A model generated the notes under the pieces. It searched no databases and was not told where the DNA came from. It worked only from the letters and a program-made list of their open reading frames with translations. Shown here one piece after another: positions 10,997-23,199 of a DNA stretch of 64,000 nucleotides. Every line of letters begins with the position of its first letter. Positions within the stretch are counted from its first letter, which is position 1. This stretch comes from Aspidiotus rigidus (Eukaryota; Arthropoda; Insecta; Hemiptera; Diaspididae): NCBI GenBank assembly GCA_035079385.1, contig JAVHKY010000004.1:20945001-21009000 (forward strand). The letters are read 5' to 3'. The translations under genes were made by a program, and so were the position numbers.

Positions 10997-11254
10997 ATTC
11001 GGACCGGGCAGCGCTAGCATCGCGCAAAATTTTTGAATTTTTCTCTCAAAAATATGATCATCTGAAAGAAAATTTTCCACTCTTCAATTTCGTTCCTTAC
11101 GAGTACACGCCTAAATTCATTATTTTTGGAGAAATTTAAGAAAAACTAAAAAATCACCTTTGGTTTCAAGTCACGATCACCGTTCGCTTATCAGTACTTT
11201 CTAGGCATTTTACATAGGCGACGCTAGCGATCCTACAATATGCCCGGTCCGAAT
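10997..11254. mobile_element. 258-bp MITE with ATTCGGACCGGGCA termini
   Basis: A perfect 14-bp terminal inverted repeat, ATTCGGACCGGGCA at 10997-11010 and TGCCCGGTCCGAAT at 11241-11254, is followed inward by GCTAGC-containing sequence on both sides. There is no coding capacity and no obvious target-site duplication. Confidence 0.7.
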
Positions 11255-12140
11255 CTAGTCAAATAAGACTCGTTTTCGTTCATGTAACTTAGGTACGTTA
11301 AGCCGCCATCTTAGTTCAGATTTTATCGAACTTTCGCTTTTTACACGTTGACAAAGGCGCTAGTGACTTGAACAAAACCAGTAGGTATCAGCGCTTTTTA
11401 GAAAAAAATTCTATAAAAATAAACTTTTTAATACACATGCACGGAGAACGAGCTTTATTTGTAGATCATTTTTGTGGTCTGAACAGAGAACCGTTTTTCT
11501 GCGCATTTGTTTTAATAAATATCTTACACTACAAGGCTCGATAGGTATGAGTTTGCAGATCTTGCAAGATTGCATCACTTGCTATCGCTTATCTGCACAT
11601 ACTCAGCTACAAGCCTTGTCGTGTAATACATATACTATTACCATCTTCAATATCATTTTTTATAAAAGGTGGAGAGAAGAAGAGTATCAGTCACTACTTT
11701 TTCCTTTCCAACAGAACCTAATTTTAAATTTTTTGTGAATATTTCTGTGACTTACTCTAGTTTCATCAAAGAAATATCCACTTATAAAGCAATATTCTCT
11801 CAATCCACTCAACAGCGACTCTTCAGCGTTCACACGTAAATAACATAGCTAACATGATAAAGCGACTGCAATGAGTGATAAATCAGTCATAACTGGCTTA
11901 TTAACTAGCCTAGCTGTTGACTACAGCTCTTCACCGCTATTGGCTTAACCAATGATTACTATTAGCTTTAAAATAAAAGACTATACCAAAAATTGCTGCA
12001 TTCAACAACTGGGATAAGACTGGCTTGTAAGTTGAAAAAAATATGGCTACCGCTATCTCGGCCTTCAATTGCTTTAGCTTATCTTCCAGCCCTGGAAGCA
12101 AGTTGAAATACAGTTTCTGAGCTCCTTCGACAAATCACCA
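11255..12140. other. Gene-free stretch
   Basis: Only short ORFs without recognisable content were seen. Confidence 0.4.
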
Positions 12141-12640
12141 ATCACCTTCATCTGGATTCCAGGTCACATATATATAGATCACCTTCAACATGAAAATGTT
12201 GGTCGTACGGCTAAGACTCCACCCTCTTACCAAAAATTACTGACCCAGCTTATTCATCAACATACAACCTTCAAAAATACTACTATCCCAAATCCTAGCT
12301 TCTTGGCATAATTTTTGAAAAGAACAGCATCACAACAAACTAAAATTGATCAAAACCTATTCCTTGGTCCTCTTCAAATAGAAACTCCCGCCACAAAGAA
12401 GTCATCCCCTCCCGTCTTAGGATTGGCCATATTTGACTCACTCACTCTCACCTCCTAAGTCTTCATGCCCTTTCGTCGTATAACTACTGCTATTTGGATG
12501 ATCTCACTGTTCAAAATGTGTTCTCAAATCCCGTCCTCTAAAACCAACGTTTCGCCTACAATGTCCCCTGATCACCTCCGCACTATCCAAAACTCCGATT
12601 TGATCTCCAACTCCCTTAACTGTCTCCGCTGTACCTATTT
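12141..12640 (+). pseudogene. Decayed non-LTR retrotransposon, RNase H region
   Basis: Plus-strand frames read ITFIWIPGHIYID then ENVGRTAKTPPSYQ, matching the RNase H block usually worded WIPSH.GI.GNE..D..AK. Further on come RIGHI.LTHSHLLSLHAL and then YLDDLTVQNVFSNPVL...R..YNVP, the typical C-terminal GHTRLTH...C....LTV.HIL.C stretch of Jockey/R1/I-type ORF2. Multiple stops and frameshifts break it. No poly(A) tail or flanking duplication was found. Confidence 0.65.
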
Positions 12641-15600
12641 ATAACAAGTTCTTTAATTAAATAATCATTTATCAAATTTATCGATTAAAATATTAGTGTT
12701 AAGATCATTGTACTTTTTTCTCAGAGATTGTAAGGCACACATCTAAATGAAAAACAATAATTTTTTAATGATTATTTTTATAAGTTATTTCTACAGAAAT
12801 TATTTTAAATTTACTTCATTTTTCTTTACTTCTGAACAAAATCAAATCTGTTTTTCAATACTATCCTCAATATATACCTAAGCTTCAATTCTTATAGATT
12901 TTGCAGAAAAATCAATATTTCAATATTTGTCTTCAAACTTTATAATAGGTAGTCATAGAAATGAAACTCTCGTTGACGTTACATATTTTTGGGTAAATCT
13001 TCAATAAATAATATTGAAACTTTTTTTTTTTTTTTTGAACTGGATATTGATAATTATGATTTCTAACCTAGAATAGAAAAAATATTTATTGTTGTAATCA
13101 TCAAAAATTATTCTAGGTACCCTGATTTCTCGATAATTGGCTATAATTATAATATTCAAGTATGTATTAACTATTTTAAAGTCCACGTTAGGATTGAAGA
13201 AAATAAATAAAATGATATGAAAATCAATAAGTATTTTGTAAAATAAAAATGAAAAAATTTTTTAATCAAACGTTCAAGTCCTTCACAAAATATGTAAATT
13301 TCAAATTAAAATCATGACGTAGCATGGTCTAGGGATCTCAATAATTAATGATAGTCATAGGTAAGTAATAATAATAGAAGAAAATTTTTCAATTTCTATT
13401 ACAAGAACTTATGAATCGACTAGTTCATTTAAAGCATAATATTGAGGTACCTCAATTTTGTTCATTAAAAGATATTATTTTTATTTTTTGTGTATGATAC
13501 CTATTTCTTAGTCATTTTATATTGATAAGTACTTTTTCGATACCAAAATACATGTCACTTAAAACAAACTGAAACCAAAATTAGTTTACTTGAATTGTAA
13601 ATTAAATTCTTAGAGTCCTGGTTTCTCACGGATCCAAAACACAAAATTTATTTTTACTGCAATTAAAACTCTACTAAATCTTGGTTATTATAAAATAATT
13701 TTCAAAATCCTTAATAATTACTGTACGGTTACCTCGCAATTCAAATCAAGATCTACTAACAATACAACATGATTCTTTTTATCGGCGGTGTTTTTTTTTT
13801 TTTTTTTTTTTTTTCTCAATCGTATGAATAATTGTCTGACTTGTGAAGAAAGTGTTTGAACTTAAATGCTGTATTTGTGAAAGAGGCGCAAATTATTCAA
13901 ATTGGTTACTATCGAGAGCTCGATTTGGTTTTTAAAAATTGTCATTATTATTTACTATTAATACATGATATTATATTTTCTTTCTTTCTTTCTTTCTCGT
14001 AGGTATTTATAATGGGGAGAATTTACTGTACTCTTGGTATCTAGGTAGGTAACAAAATTATTTCCCTTCTTTTCATTATGAGTCCGTTATTATGGATCAT
14101 ACAAATCTTTATTGCCTTACAATTGGCCATATTGATTATTTTACCGATTTGATTCATGTAGAACATAATTATTTCTATCACTCAGTTCAAAAAATATCCG
14201 AAGTATTATCAATGTTTGATATTGAATTGTTATAGTTTCGCAGCGAAATTGCTACATTGACGATGGATTTGCGTTTTGTTATCATTATCAAGTCTACAAA
14301 TAAATATCGCTATTTTATGGAGTCTGTAATGATGAATTTTGACATCTTTTTTGTAAGCAAATTCAAGAATCAATGCAAAATGACATGAAAAAAATAATAA
14401 TGATTAGTTTTTTTGTTCTCGATGGTGCGTTCTGCAGTCAAGTTTATTCAACTATTAATTCTATTTAAGCTTGTGAGAATTATCAAGGCAACTTCAAGTA
14501 ATTTCAGCGATTTTTTTTTTTTTTTTTTTTTTCAAAAGTACCTAGGTACCTTGTTTATTATAATTCACTGTTAGCCAATAATTAGAAAAATTGTTTAATA
14601 GCATCGTTACGATAGTCCTCATATTTCTTCTATTATTATAGATCTTGAAAGGACAAAAAGAAAAAATAAATTGTATGAAGTAAAAGACAAGAGTGAAAGA
14701 GGAAAAAAAAATAGCTCTTCTCAAATTTTATTCACTTTTTTATTCATTTATTTTTTTCAAACCTGTTACATAAAATCCACAAACCTAGGATCGGTGATTG
14801 ACAAGAAAGAAAGAAAGAAAGAAAGAAGGGAAAAAAAAGGAATTAAAAAGAATTGTCTAATTTGATGTTTTTATATTTGATGTATAGAGTAAATATTGAT
14901 TATTAATGCTCCTGAAATGATGTATAACAGCTTCTCGCCGTTCACATTTTTGTCTTCTCCATTCAGGTGGAAAAATTTCTTCAGAGTGCACTCAATTATA
15001 AAATTATATTTTTTTTCCAACAACAAATAGCAAATAGTTACTACTTTACTATTCAAATTTTAAACCGTACTTAATTCAAACAACAATTAAATATTCTCTA
15101 GATAGATTAAAACGAGGTGATGACCCGTTTCGAGCAGTCGCATAGCTCGTGAATATAAGGAAAAGGAGAAGAAAAAAAAAATATAGACACTTATAAATAA
15201 TGTCCAGGTCAATTTTCAGAAAAAAAAAAAATCGATAAAAATGAATTTTGCAATTTTCCTCCTTGTAGAAATATTCTGATGATTTCTCAAAGTGAAATTT
15301 CAATATTTATCATTGATTTTGACAATGAGATTACCCCTAAATTAAGGAAGTTGATGGAAGTAAATAACGTTCAGGGTATTTATTATGGCATTCATAATAT
15401 TGATTTTTCGCGAACTTTAACGTGAACCAGTTGTGTAAGAATTGAGTTCTCCATATGATTCTGGAGCCGGTTTTGCAAGTGACAATCATCTTTTTCCCGG
15501 GAGAGTCAGAAAAGTCGGTATTCTAATCCATAGAGTCGAAAAAATCGAAATCTCTATTTGTCAGTAGTATCACAATAATCATCTCCATATATTTTAGAAT

Positions 15601-16990
15601 CCGTAGCAATGAAAACCCTGACAACACTTCTTCCTCCCGAAGTACAGGCGCACCCAGTCATTCACGTGATTCAGAGATGCCTCTATTTTCAACCATTTTC
15701 CTCTGAAAACGTTTTTGTTGTGCGATGAAATCGCTTGAAAAGAACTCCGAGAGCATAATCTGAATGAAGAATGGAATCAAGCCGAACTTCGTCGATTTAC
15801 TCCGGAACAAAGTACGGCTTTTAAAATTGTCAAAAGCGAATTAGAATTAATTGCAAAACAAAAACCGGGATACCGAAAATTTTAAAAGAAATTTGGTGTA
15901 GAGCTTACGATTAAATTTAAAAAAACAAAAATTTACATTACGAGTATTTTGGGGCGTTCCGAGTTTCCAAGTTCTGTAATTCCTTCGGTTCTCTCCTCCA
16001 AAGGTGATCACTACAAATCTTGAAAAATAGGTAGTCACCGCACGTCATGAAACCACGCGATAATTTAGGTACCTATTATTTTTCATTAATTATAGGAAAA
16101 GAGGGTGGAAACACATCAAACAAAGAGATAAAGTCCTGGCAAAATCACATCATGTCTTCGTGCTTGCCAAATAGGTGTGATTTTACAGTTTTGAATCTCG
16201 TTTTTTTTATGTTAAACTTAGTTTCAGACAGGCTGCCTATACAAACGTAAACATATTATGGGTGGACTGTATTTTCGCCCTCGCAAAATTTGTAATTGCA
16301 GTCGTCACTTGAAATGCTGATGCCGATTTCGATTAATTTTCGTTATCTTTCGATATACGTACAGGTTTATTCAATCCTACGCGCTAATTTATCAACATTC
16401 CGCTTTCTGATCTGCGAATTTGAGAAATAGTACTATAATTAACTGTGGCGTATAATACTACAATTTGATTAGAATCTGTAGCGTCGTTTTCAGGAAGCAC
16501 GCGAAAACGCCGCAGCTCTTTTGCTAGGTACGACCGTTATTATTTTGCTTTCCAACCCGATCATTTGCCAATTTTCCCTCCGAACAGCACGCGCGTTTTA
16601 CTCGCGAAGAATATTTCATTATCTTTTGTTTTCGACAGGTTTATGGATGAACGATTTTTCTTATTTTGAATGAACTATGGGTAGAATTGTTGTCGCGTTA
16701 AAGGTGCTATCACGTTCAGACTCGAGTTAAGTCAGTTTGGGAAAATTAATTAGAAATGAAAATAAAAAGTTTGCGACAAATTCCCCTGAAGAAGGGTATA
16801 AAATTCGGTAGATCTTCTTCTAAAACTACGACGTTGGTCACGTGTATATAAGTTTATGAATACCCGCAGAGTGGTGCGGTGTATTTTGTGAAAAATTAAC
16901 AGCTTCTTAAATTTCATCTTACAAGGAAAAAAAAAAACTGGGACCGCTAAAAAAGTAGGCTTCTCCTTTGAGGATAGCGAATATTCCTTC
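12641..16990. other. AT-rich gene-free interval with homopolymer and tetranucleotide runs
   Basis: It contains a poly(T) tract at 13791-13814, another at about 14513-14532, (TTTC)n at 13977-13998 and (GAAA)n at about 14803-14827. ORFs are short and low-complexity. It could be intergenic or part of a long intron; nothing in the sequence decides this. Confidence 0.5.
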
Positions 16991-17209
16991 CATGAAATTA
17001 ATTTCTTTTCTTTTTGTATGAGTTGAGAATTCCTACTTTTTTATTGGTTAATTCAATTCGCGTTTATGATTTTTTCCTGGTTTATTTACTTCCAGTGTAA
17101 TATTCTAGCTGAGGGAGGACGAAAATTTATCAAAATAATCTGAGTACCGGTAGTCTTGAAAAGTTTCGATAGTACTGCATGAAATAATTAAGACCCACTC
17201 CAACAAAGT

Positions 17210-17290
17210 ATACTTAATTGTTAAACGAGGAACGCGGGGAACCTGTTCTATGGGTCGAATTTGTTTTAGTAATGAGGTTCATAGGCCTAT
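17210..17290. repeat. Solitary terminus of the AACGAGGAACGCAGGGAACC element family
   Basis: GTTAAACGAGGAACGCGGGG followed by AACCTGTTCTATGGGT matches the terminal inverted repeat of the ~1 kb element at 58661-59677. Only one end is recognisable here. Confidence 0.55.
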
Positions 17291-17493
17291 TGAGGAAACC
17301 ACTATAAAAAAAAAAAACGCATCGTTAATTTAACTTCTACGAGGGTGTGGAACTGAATTGAGAAAATACCAATTTTCTTAAATCTCCTTCTATCATATAT
17401 TATGACAAGAATCCAAAATTTCTCAAGTCCCTTCCTTAATATTCATAACTTGAAGAACAAAATATTGTTTCAAGTCGTTCCTATCATATTATA

Positions 17494-17552
17494 AAGAAAG
17501 AAAGAAAGAAAGAAAGAAGAAAAGAAATTAAATAAATATATAAATAAATATA

Positions 17553-17599
<47 letters not shown>

Positions 17600-17720
17600 A
17601 CAAACAAACAAACAAACAAACAAACAAACAAACAAACAAACAAACAAACAAATAAATAAATAAAAAAATAAATAAAATAATAAATAAATAAATAAGTAAG
17701 TAAATAAATAAATAAATATC
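17494..17720. repeat. Compound microsatellite (GAAA)n-(AAAT)n-(AAAC)n
   Basis: A run of GAAA units passes into AAAT units, a block of about 14 AAAC units (roughly 17598-17652), and AAAT units again. A smaller AAAT run lies at about 17967-18003. Confidence 0.95.
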
Positions 17721-20440
17721 TAAAAAACCATACCTAAACTCGCTTCAATTTTTTTTTTTTTTTTTTGCATTTTCAAATAGAGGATGGCTTTGTGAATCCA
17801 CAAAAAATTTTTCATTAGGGTTGAAAATTTTCTAAGACATGATCTTTCGAAGTTACAACTTCTAAAAAGTGATCTCTGAGGAAATTGGAAAAAAGTTATG
17901 TACTGAAAGTTTGTGACTGAAAGAAAATTAGGAGCGAGTTTAGGTATGGTTTCTCAGGTCGCCTCACAAATAAATAAATAAACAAATAAAATAGATAAAT
18001 AAATGAATCCAAGCCCCCTATCTTTCCCCTTCTATCATACATTCCTCAAGAAAAGAAGCAAAATTTTTCCAAGTCAATTTTGGCCGGACGTCGGGTAGTG
18101 GACAGTAGACAGAGGACGGCAAATTTTTCAAAAATAAACCCCACAGAACAGGTTCTCTGTTGGAATTTCTGAACTCCGTTGAAGGTTTCGAATGGTCCTC
18201 GGGGTACTACGCACCCGCCTCTCACTCAGCCTATACTCTGAAGTAAGAGTTCCTCCTCTCCGTTACTGAGCTCTCTCACTCGCCATTAACTTTCTGGCCT
18301 TAACAGCCCAATACCCAAATCGTTTCATCTTTTCAAAGTCACCCCGTCCGTCGCTTCAATCCCATCTAGGCACTCATCTCAAACGTACGCCTTTATTTCC
18401 TATTTTTAGCATTTTAAATGCGTTCAAGATTGAGGTTCCTCTTGGAAGAACTGTTATAAGAAACGACTATGGTTTGGTGAAAGTTTTCCAAGAGTCTTTT
18501 GCTGGAATTACACCTGCGAAAATTGTCACGGATTTGGTCACCCGTGATGACGATCTTAGTGACCTTGACCTAACCGACCGTGAATTATGACCTTCCCATA
18601 ATGACGCCATATATGGGAAAAACCTGTTCAAGGTCGAAAAAGATAGTGTAGAGTGTTGCGTTCTTTGTGTTGGTAATTTGTTGTTGGGGCCTCATAAGGG
18701 ATGTTTGTTGTATGGCCAAAGAAAACTCAGCTAGATAAACCTGGGCAAAACCGTCATGAATCCTCCCAGAAGCTAAGGAAAGGAAAACCCCGACAAGAAA
18801 CCAACAGCTACCTTGCGGTCAAGGGAAAGAAATTCTGAAGGCTAGGGGAGAAAACCCTGAAAGAAAACATGTGGATGCGGACGCAAAGGTCTGACTACAT
18901 ATTTCCCTAGTTGTTCATCATTTTTATCAAATCCTACCTCGAGTACGAGTGACGAGATACGTCAACCCAATCAAAGATCATTTACTCCGAGAAAAATACA
19001 GCACAAGCTCAAGTCCATGATTATACACATTTTGATCGTTATTTGGATATGTCATAATTCTACCCTTCACTGAATGTAGGCGGACTAGGCAATACGAAAA
19101 AATCACGATTATGAGTGATTCAAATGTCTGACAAAAAGATATCCGTACTTCACGTTATTAAAAAAATATTCACGCAGAATATGGATACGGGTTTGAAAGA
19201 TATACGTGCAGAGATAAGTTATACTTTCGTTCCTAGGCCTCTATTTCGCCTTCGCTAACTGACAAAAAGGCCTCAGATTTGTGTGGTCCAGATACGAGCA
19301 TTACGTAGGTAGCATTTACAGAAGTAAAGGCAACCGTGAATAAATTCGTGGTCTGAAAAAAAAATATATATTAGGTGCGCATACGATAACTGGGGGCAAT
19401 TTCAAGAAAGAACGTATCAGAAAAGAGAAGAAAAAAGGCTATTATTATTATTGTACGAGTATATGTATGCGGTTGAAAGACGGTGGGTGCGTATACCATC
19501 CGCGTGTAGAAATGAAAAATACGAATGTCGAAAATAAAATTAATTTCTATACGTTTAGGCCTACATTCGTTTAGTTATACTGCGCCGCAATTTGAATTTT
19601 TCTTTTTTTCAGAGAGATTAAAAAACATGGAGAAATTTTGTAGAATGATACGAAATTTCATAAAGAATTCCCTATTGTATTTCGTATCACGGCTTAATTT
19701 TCTTCCTTTTGTTTTTTCAGCTCTCTCCAACAGATCTGCCTGAAAGATTAATGAACGTTTAAAATTCTTAACAAATGAATCGTGCGAATCTGCATCATGT
19801 GTCGGTGGGCCGCAAAATCATTTTTCTGTTATCTGAATGGAACATTGCGTATTACGAGAAGAGCAAAAATAACGCAGAATTTTTTTGTTCGAATGCGAAG
19901 CCTACATTAGAGACATCAGGAGAAAGGATGTATATGAGGGACAAGAAGAGGCGGGGATTAAGAAGTGGGGAAAGCAGCATACTATACTCGTAAATTATAT
20001 TAAAAAAGAAGAGTATCTCCGGACATCTGAAACTAATTTTATCGTAAGCCTAAGTCACAACGCGAAACTCGGTAAAATAAACGTTTCCGAGAAAAGAGCA
20101 TATTTTAATATGAAAAGAATAAATGCTCCCTTAGCTCCCAAAATAAAAATGATTTCTCACGGGCCGGCCTGGGAGGATTTAAATTGAAAGAAAGAATTAC
20201 TTCATATCCCATATTTATTTACAGTCATATTAAAGATTAAAAATTTACAGCGAATGAAAATTATCGAATAACCTTTTCCCTGATACGAAGAAATCAATAT
20301 GGAATAATACACAGTCATATTATAAGTATACATAGTGTAAGCATGTTGGAGTGAATCCATGATAAAAATAATTTACCTCGGGGGCACAAGGAAGGAGAAG
20401 CGAGGACTATGGTAAACGTCTAATATTTCCTTGGTGTAGT
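17721..20440. other. Gene-free interval with dispersed-repeat fragments
   Basis: Repeat fragments related to the ~50-nt GGAAAAATTTCGA family and to GACGGC...AAATTTTTC stretches occur around 18000-18200 and 18500-18620. The 100-residue ORF near 19.9-20.2 kb has no recognisable domain or splice context and is not called as a gene. Confidence 0.4.
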
Positions 20441-20449
20441 AGGCTTCCT

Positions 20450-20530
20450 TAACGAAGTTAAACGAGGAACGCAGGGAACCTGTCTTATGAGTCAAATTGG
20501 ATTTGGTATTGAGAATTCTAGGAAGCCTAG
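20450..20530. repeat. Solitary terminus of the AACGAGGAACGCAGGGAACC element family
   Basis: CTTCCTTAACGAAGTTAAAC followed by GAGGAACGCAGGGAACCTG matches the ends of the element at 58661-59677. The following GATTTGGTATTGAGAATTC also occurs at 37.34 kb. Confidence 0.6.
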
Positions 20531-20617
20531 ATGTAATATAAAGCTAGTTTACAGAAGTGCTAGACCTACTATACGCCTTGCATAATATAATAAGCAGATT
20601 TTTCTTCGTGGTGACGA

Positions 20618-20785
20618 ACATGAACAAGAAAATGTTTTAAACCAGGCTTTAATCACCACTTTCAAATTTTTTTCATTATTAGAAGCGACGTTTCGATACC
20701 GGGTATCGGAACGTCGCTTCTAATAATAAAAAAAAATTGAAAGTGGTGATTAAAGCCTGGTTTAAAAAATTTTCTTGTAGCATAA
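20618..20785. mobile_element. Near-perfect long hairpin
   Basis: The left arm 20618-20700 and right arm 20701-20785 are almost exact reverse complements, meeting with no loop at CGATACCGGGTATCGG. The arms include AGAAGCGACGTTTCGATACC and GCCTGGTTTAAA. The near identity of the arms suggests a young insertion. The word CGAAACGTCG is shared with the centre of the MITE at 30694-30872. Confidence 0.8.
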
Positions 20786-20914
20786 TATAGTTCGAGGGTA
20801 TATAATTTTTTCTTGATTCTCGAAAGGCTATAATTCCTACATTAATGAACAAAACAGAAAATATGAAACTTATAAAATGAACCCTCACGATACACTTCCT
20901 GACTTTACCTCAGT

Positions 20915-21649
20915 AACCATCTTCAAGTTTGAATCGATTTTACACTTCGTCCTCACAGTTACACACCAACGACTATAGGCGGTAAAATAGTTTCACTTTC
21001 AGAAAACACTCGCTATTTAGGACTTCACCTCGACTCCAAACTCAATTGGCGACATCACGTGAACAAGAAGAGACAGCAACTCGACCTCCTTCGCAAAAAA
21101 TTCCACTGGCTTATTGGTCGTCACTCCAAGCTCAAATTACGCAACAAAAGGCTGATTTACGTGTCCATCTTCCAACCAATCTGGACATATGGCTGTGAAA
21201 TCTGGGGTACTACATGCGACTCGAACCGTCAAATAATTGACAGATTCCAGAATAAGTTCATGAGAACCATTACTTCCGCCCCGTGGTTTATTACCAACGA
21301 CCAACTCCGCACTGATTTAAATATCGACTCCGTTAATACTGCGATCAATAAAAAAAGCTATCAAATACACTCAACGATTACACAACCACCCGAACATCGA
21401 AGCGATCGTATTGCTCGACAACTCCATCACTACACGTAGGCTTCGCCGAAGACACCCGTTGGACCTCATTAATTAACTACTACCTTCTTATTAATTAATT
21501 TAGTCCCCCTCTGTGTATGAATCGTTTACTATAAATATGCAGTAAAATTCCGCGAAGCACCCCCCTTCTAGAATTTGGTAGATATTGTGTAAATTACGAT
21601 AGTTCCAAATAAACTATATTTAAAAAAAAAAAAAAACCATCTTCAAGTT
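20915..21649 (+). mobile_element. 5'-truncated Jockey-type non-LTR insertion with target-site duplication
   Basis: The plus strand encodes the C-terminal part of a non-LTR reverse transcriptase: TPTTIGGKIV, NTRYLGLHLDSKLNW, LIGRHSKL, YGCEIWGTTCDSN, RFQNKFMRTI..APWFITN. The usual stop is at 21437-21439. A short 3' UTR with AATAAA (about 21608) and a poly(A) of about 14 follow. The flanks carry an identical 15-base copy AACCATCTTCAAGTT at 20915-20929 and 21635-21649, marking the target-site duplication. The insertion body is therefore 20930-21634. Its reading frame is open through the retained part, so it is recent compared with other elements here. Confidence 0.9.
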
Positions 21650-22329
21650 ACAAAAAAGTCTCTCGAATTTATAGGTAGTATACTCCCTTAAAAACTTGTT
21701 GTGATTTCCCCACTAGGTCGCGTTTCAAATTTTGTACGATTCACGGAAAATGACAGGTTTCATTTGATGGGAAATTTAAAATCCGAATCCGCATAAACGT
21801 CTTCGTGCTCTGAAGGATTCAAAGACTTGTACCATGGGCTAAATGGAGATCTTTTACCTCCCCAAAGTGCACGTGTAGTCAACATAATTATACAGTACAC
21901 TTCGGAAGTGTACAGTGTATGTTGACTCTTGTATGACAGCATTTCTATTTGAGCAAAATTTTGTTCAGATTACGACACGCATAAAATATTCAAAATTACT
22001 GTATATTATTGAAAATTTTTAGAAACAACCTTTATTCTTGAGGCGAAAGTCAACTAGGTAATATTAAAAATTGTAGCTTTCCGCAATTAACGCAGCTGCG
22101 TTGTTGCTCCCACTTTTTGAAAATCCTATGTTCTTATTCGGTCAACCACCTACACCGGTCATTTTACTTGTAAGAGCCTCATCTTTTCTATTTTGGTCAT
22201 TGAAGGAATTACAGCAGTCGAAAGAACTCTAACATGAGCGATTACACGTAGCATGAACAGTTTGTTAAACGATCTCCAAAGAGTTCTAATTTCAATTTTT
22301 CCCGGTATATGATGCCGAGCTGTAAATAA
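21650..22329. other. Gene-free stretch
   Basis: No gene or repeat was recognised. Confidence 0.4.
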
Positions 22330-22608
22330 TTATAATGTCCCCACGCGCTTCTTGAGATCCTCGTAATCCTTCTGGAGGTCCTCCTTGAGACCCTCGTATT
22401 CCTCCTCGAGACTCTCGTATTTCTCATTGAGATTCTCGTAATCCTCTTCAAGATTATCGTGATCCTCATTGAGATCCTCGTAGTCCTCCCTCATATTTTC
22501 CTGAGAACCAAAGAATAGATAATTATATAGTTTACATCCACGTGAGGAAAATATATGTTTGAAAAAAAATTTTCTGGCATAGCCAAATAAATGAAAATCA
22601 TGTTCCAT
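22330..22608 (-). CDS. Small ORF with heptad (coiled-coil) repeats, hypothetical
   Basis: The 92-residue frame begins MEHDFHLFGYARKFFF. From about residue 39 it carries seven-residue units: YEDLNED, HDNLEED, YENLNEK, YESLEEE, YEGLKED, then LQKD and YEDLKKR. At DNA level this is a 21-bp tandem repeat (about 22345-22490). The periodic Y/L positions and alternating acidic residues predict a coiled coil. An acceptor-like TTCTCAG just before QENMREDYED (about 22507) raises the possibility that only the repeat part is an exon. The first ~20 residues lie in the inverted duplication and recur at 57.9 kb without the heptads. No homologue is recognised, and it may be a non-coding repeat expansion. Confidence 0.35.
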   Translation of the reverse strand: MEHDFHLFGYARKFFFKHIFSSRGCKLYNYLFFGSQENMREDYEDLNEDHDNLEEDYENLNEKYESLEEEYEGLKEDLQKDYEDLKKRVGTL

Positions 22609-23156
22609 GTCTTTTATATTTTATCAGTCATCATAAAATATTTCAGTCTAGGCTTCTACTAGGTCAAGTGTTCGTGAGATATTATTCGTTTACCTCTTTA
22701 CCTATCTTGGCTTCGTATAAGTCTTGTATGAGAAATATTTTGAGGTAATTGTGGGTGTTCTATATTTTGAGGTATCAACTTTCGGTGGGGCGAACGAGCG
22801 ATCTCGCTGTTGTATTGGAATGGTATGAGAAAATTCAAGTCTTTTTTGAGAAATATGAGGTAGCGCGAACTCGCTCCGCTCGTTCGCCCCCTGTCTCGCT
22901 GTTGTATTGGAATGGTATGAGACAATTCAAGTCTAGGGGACTTGGAAAAATTTCGACTATTCAGCCTTTATTTATTTAATTATTTAATTATTCAATTATT
23001 TAATTATTTAATTTTTAATTATTTAATTATTCAATTATTTAATTATTTAATTATTTAATTATTTAATTATTTAATTATTTAATTATTTAATTATTTAATA
23101 TTATTTATTTATTTATTTATTTATCTATTTATTTATTTATTCATCTATTCATCTAT

Positions 23157-23199
<43 letters not shown>

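Noticed and set aside
17522..17720. Possible CRISPR-like or structured array
   Set aside because: It is a simple AAAT/AAAC microsatellite with no spacers.
19885..20187. 100-codon plus-strand ORF
   Set aside because: Composition is charged but shows no recognisable domain. No donor, acceptor or initiation context supports it.
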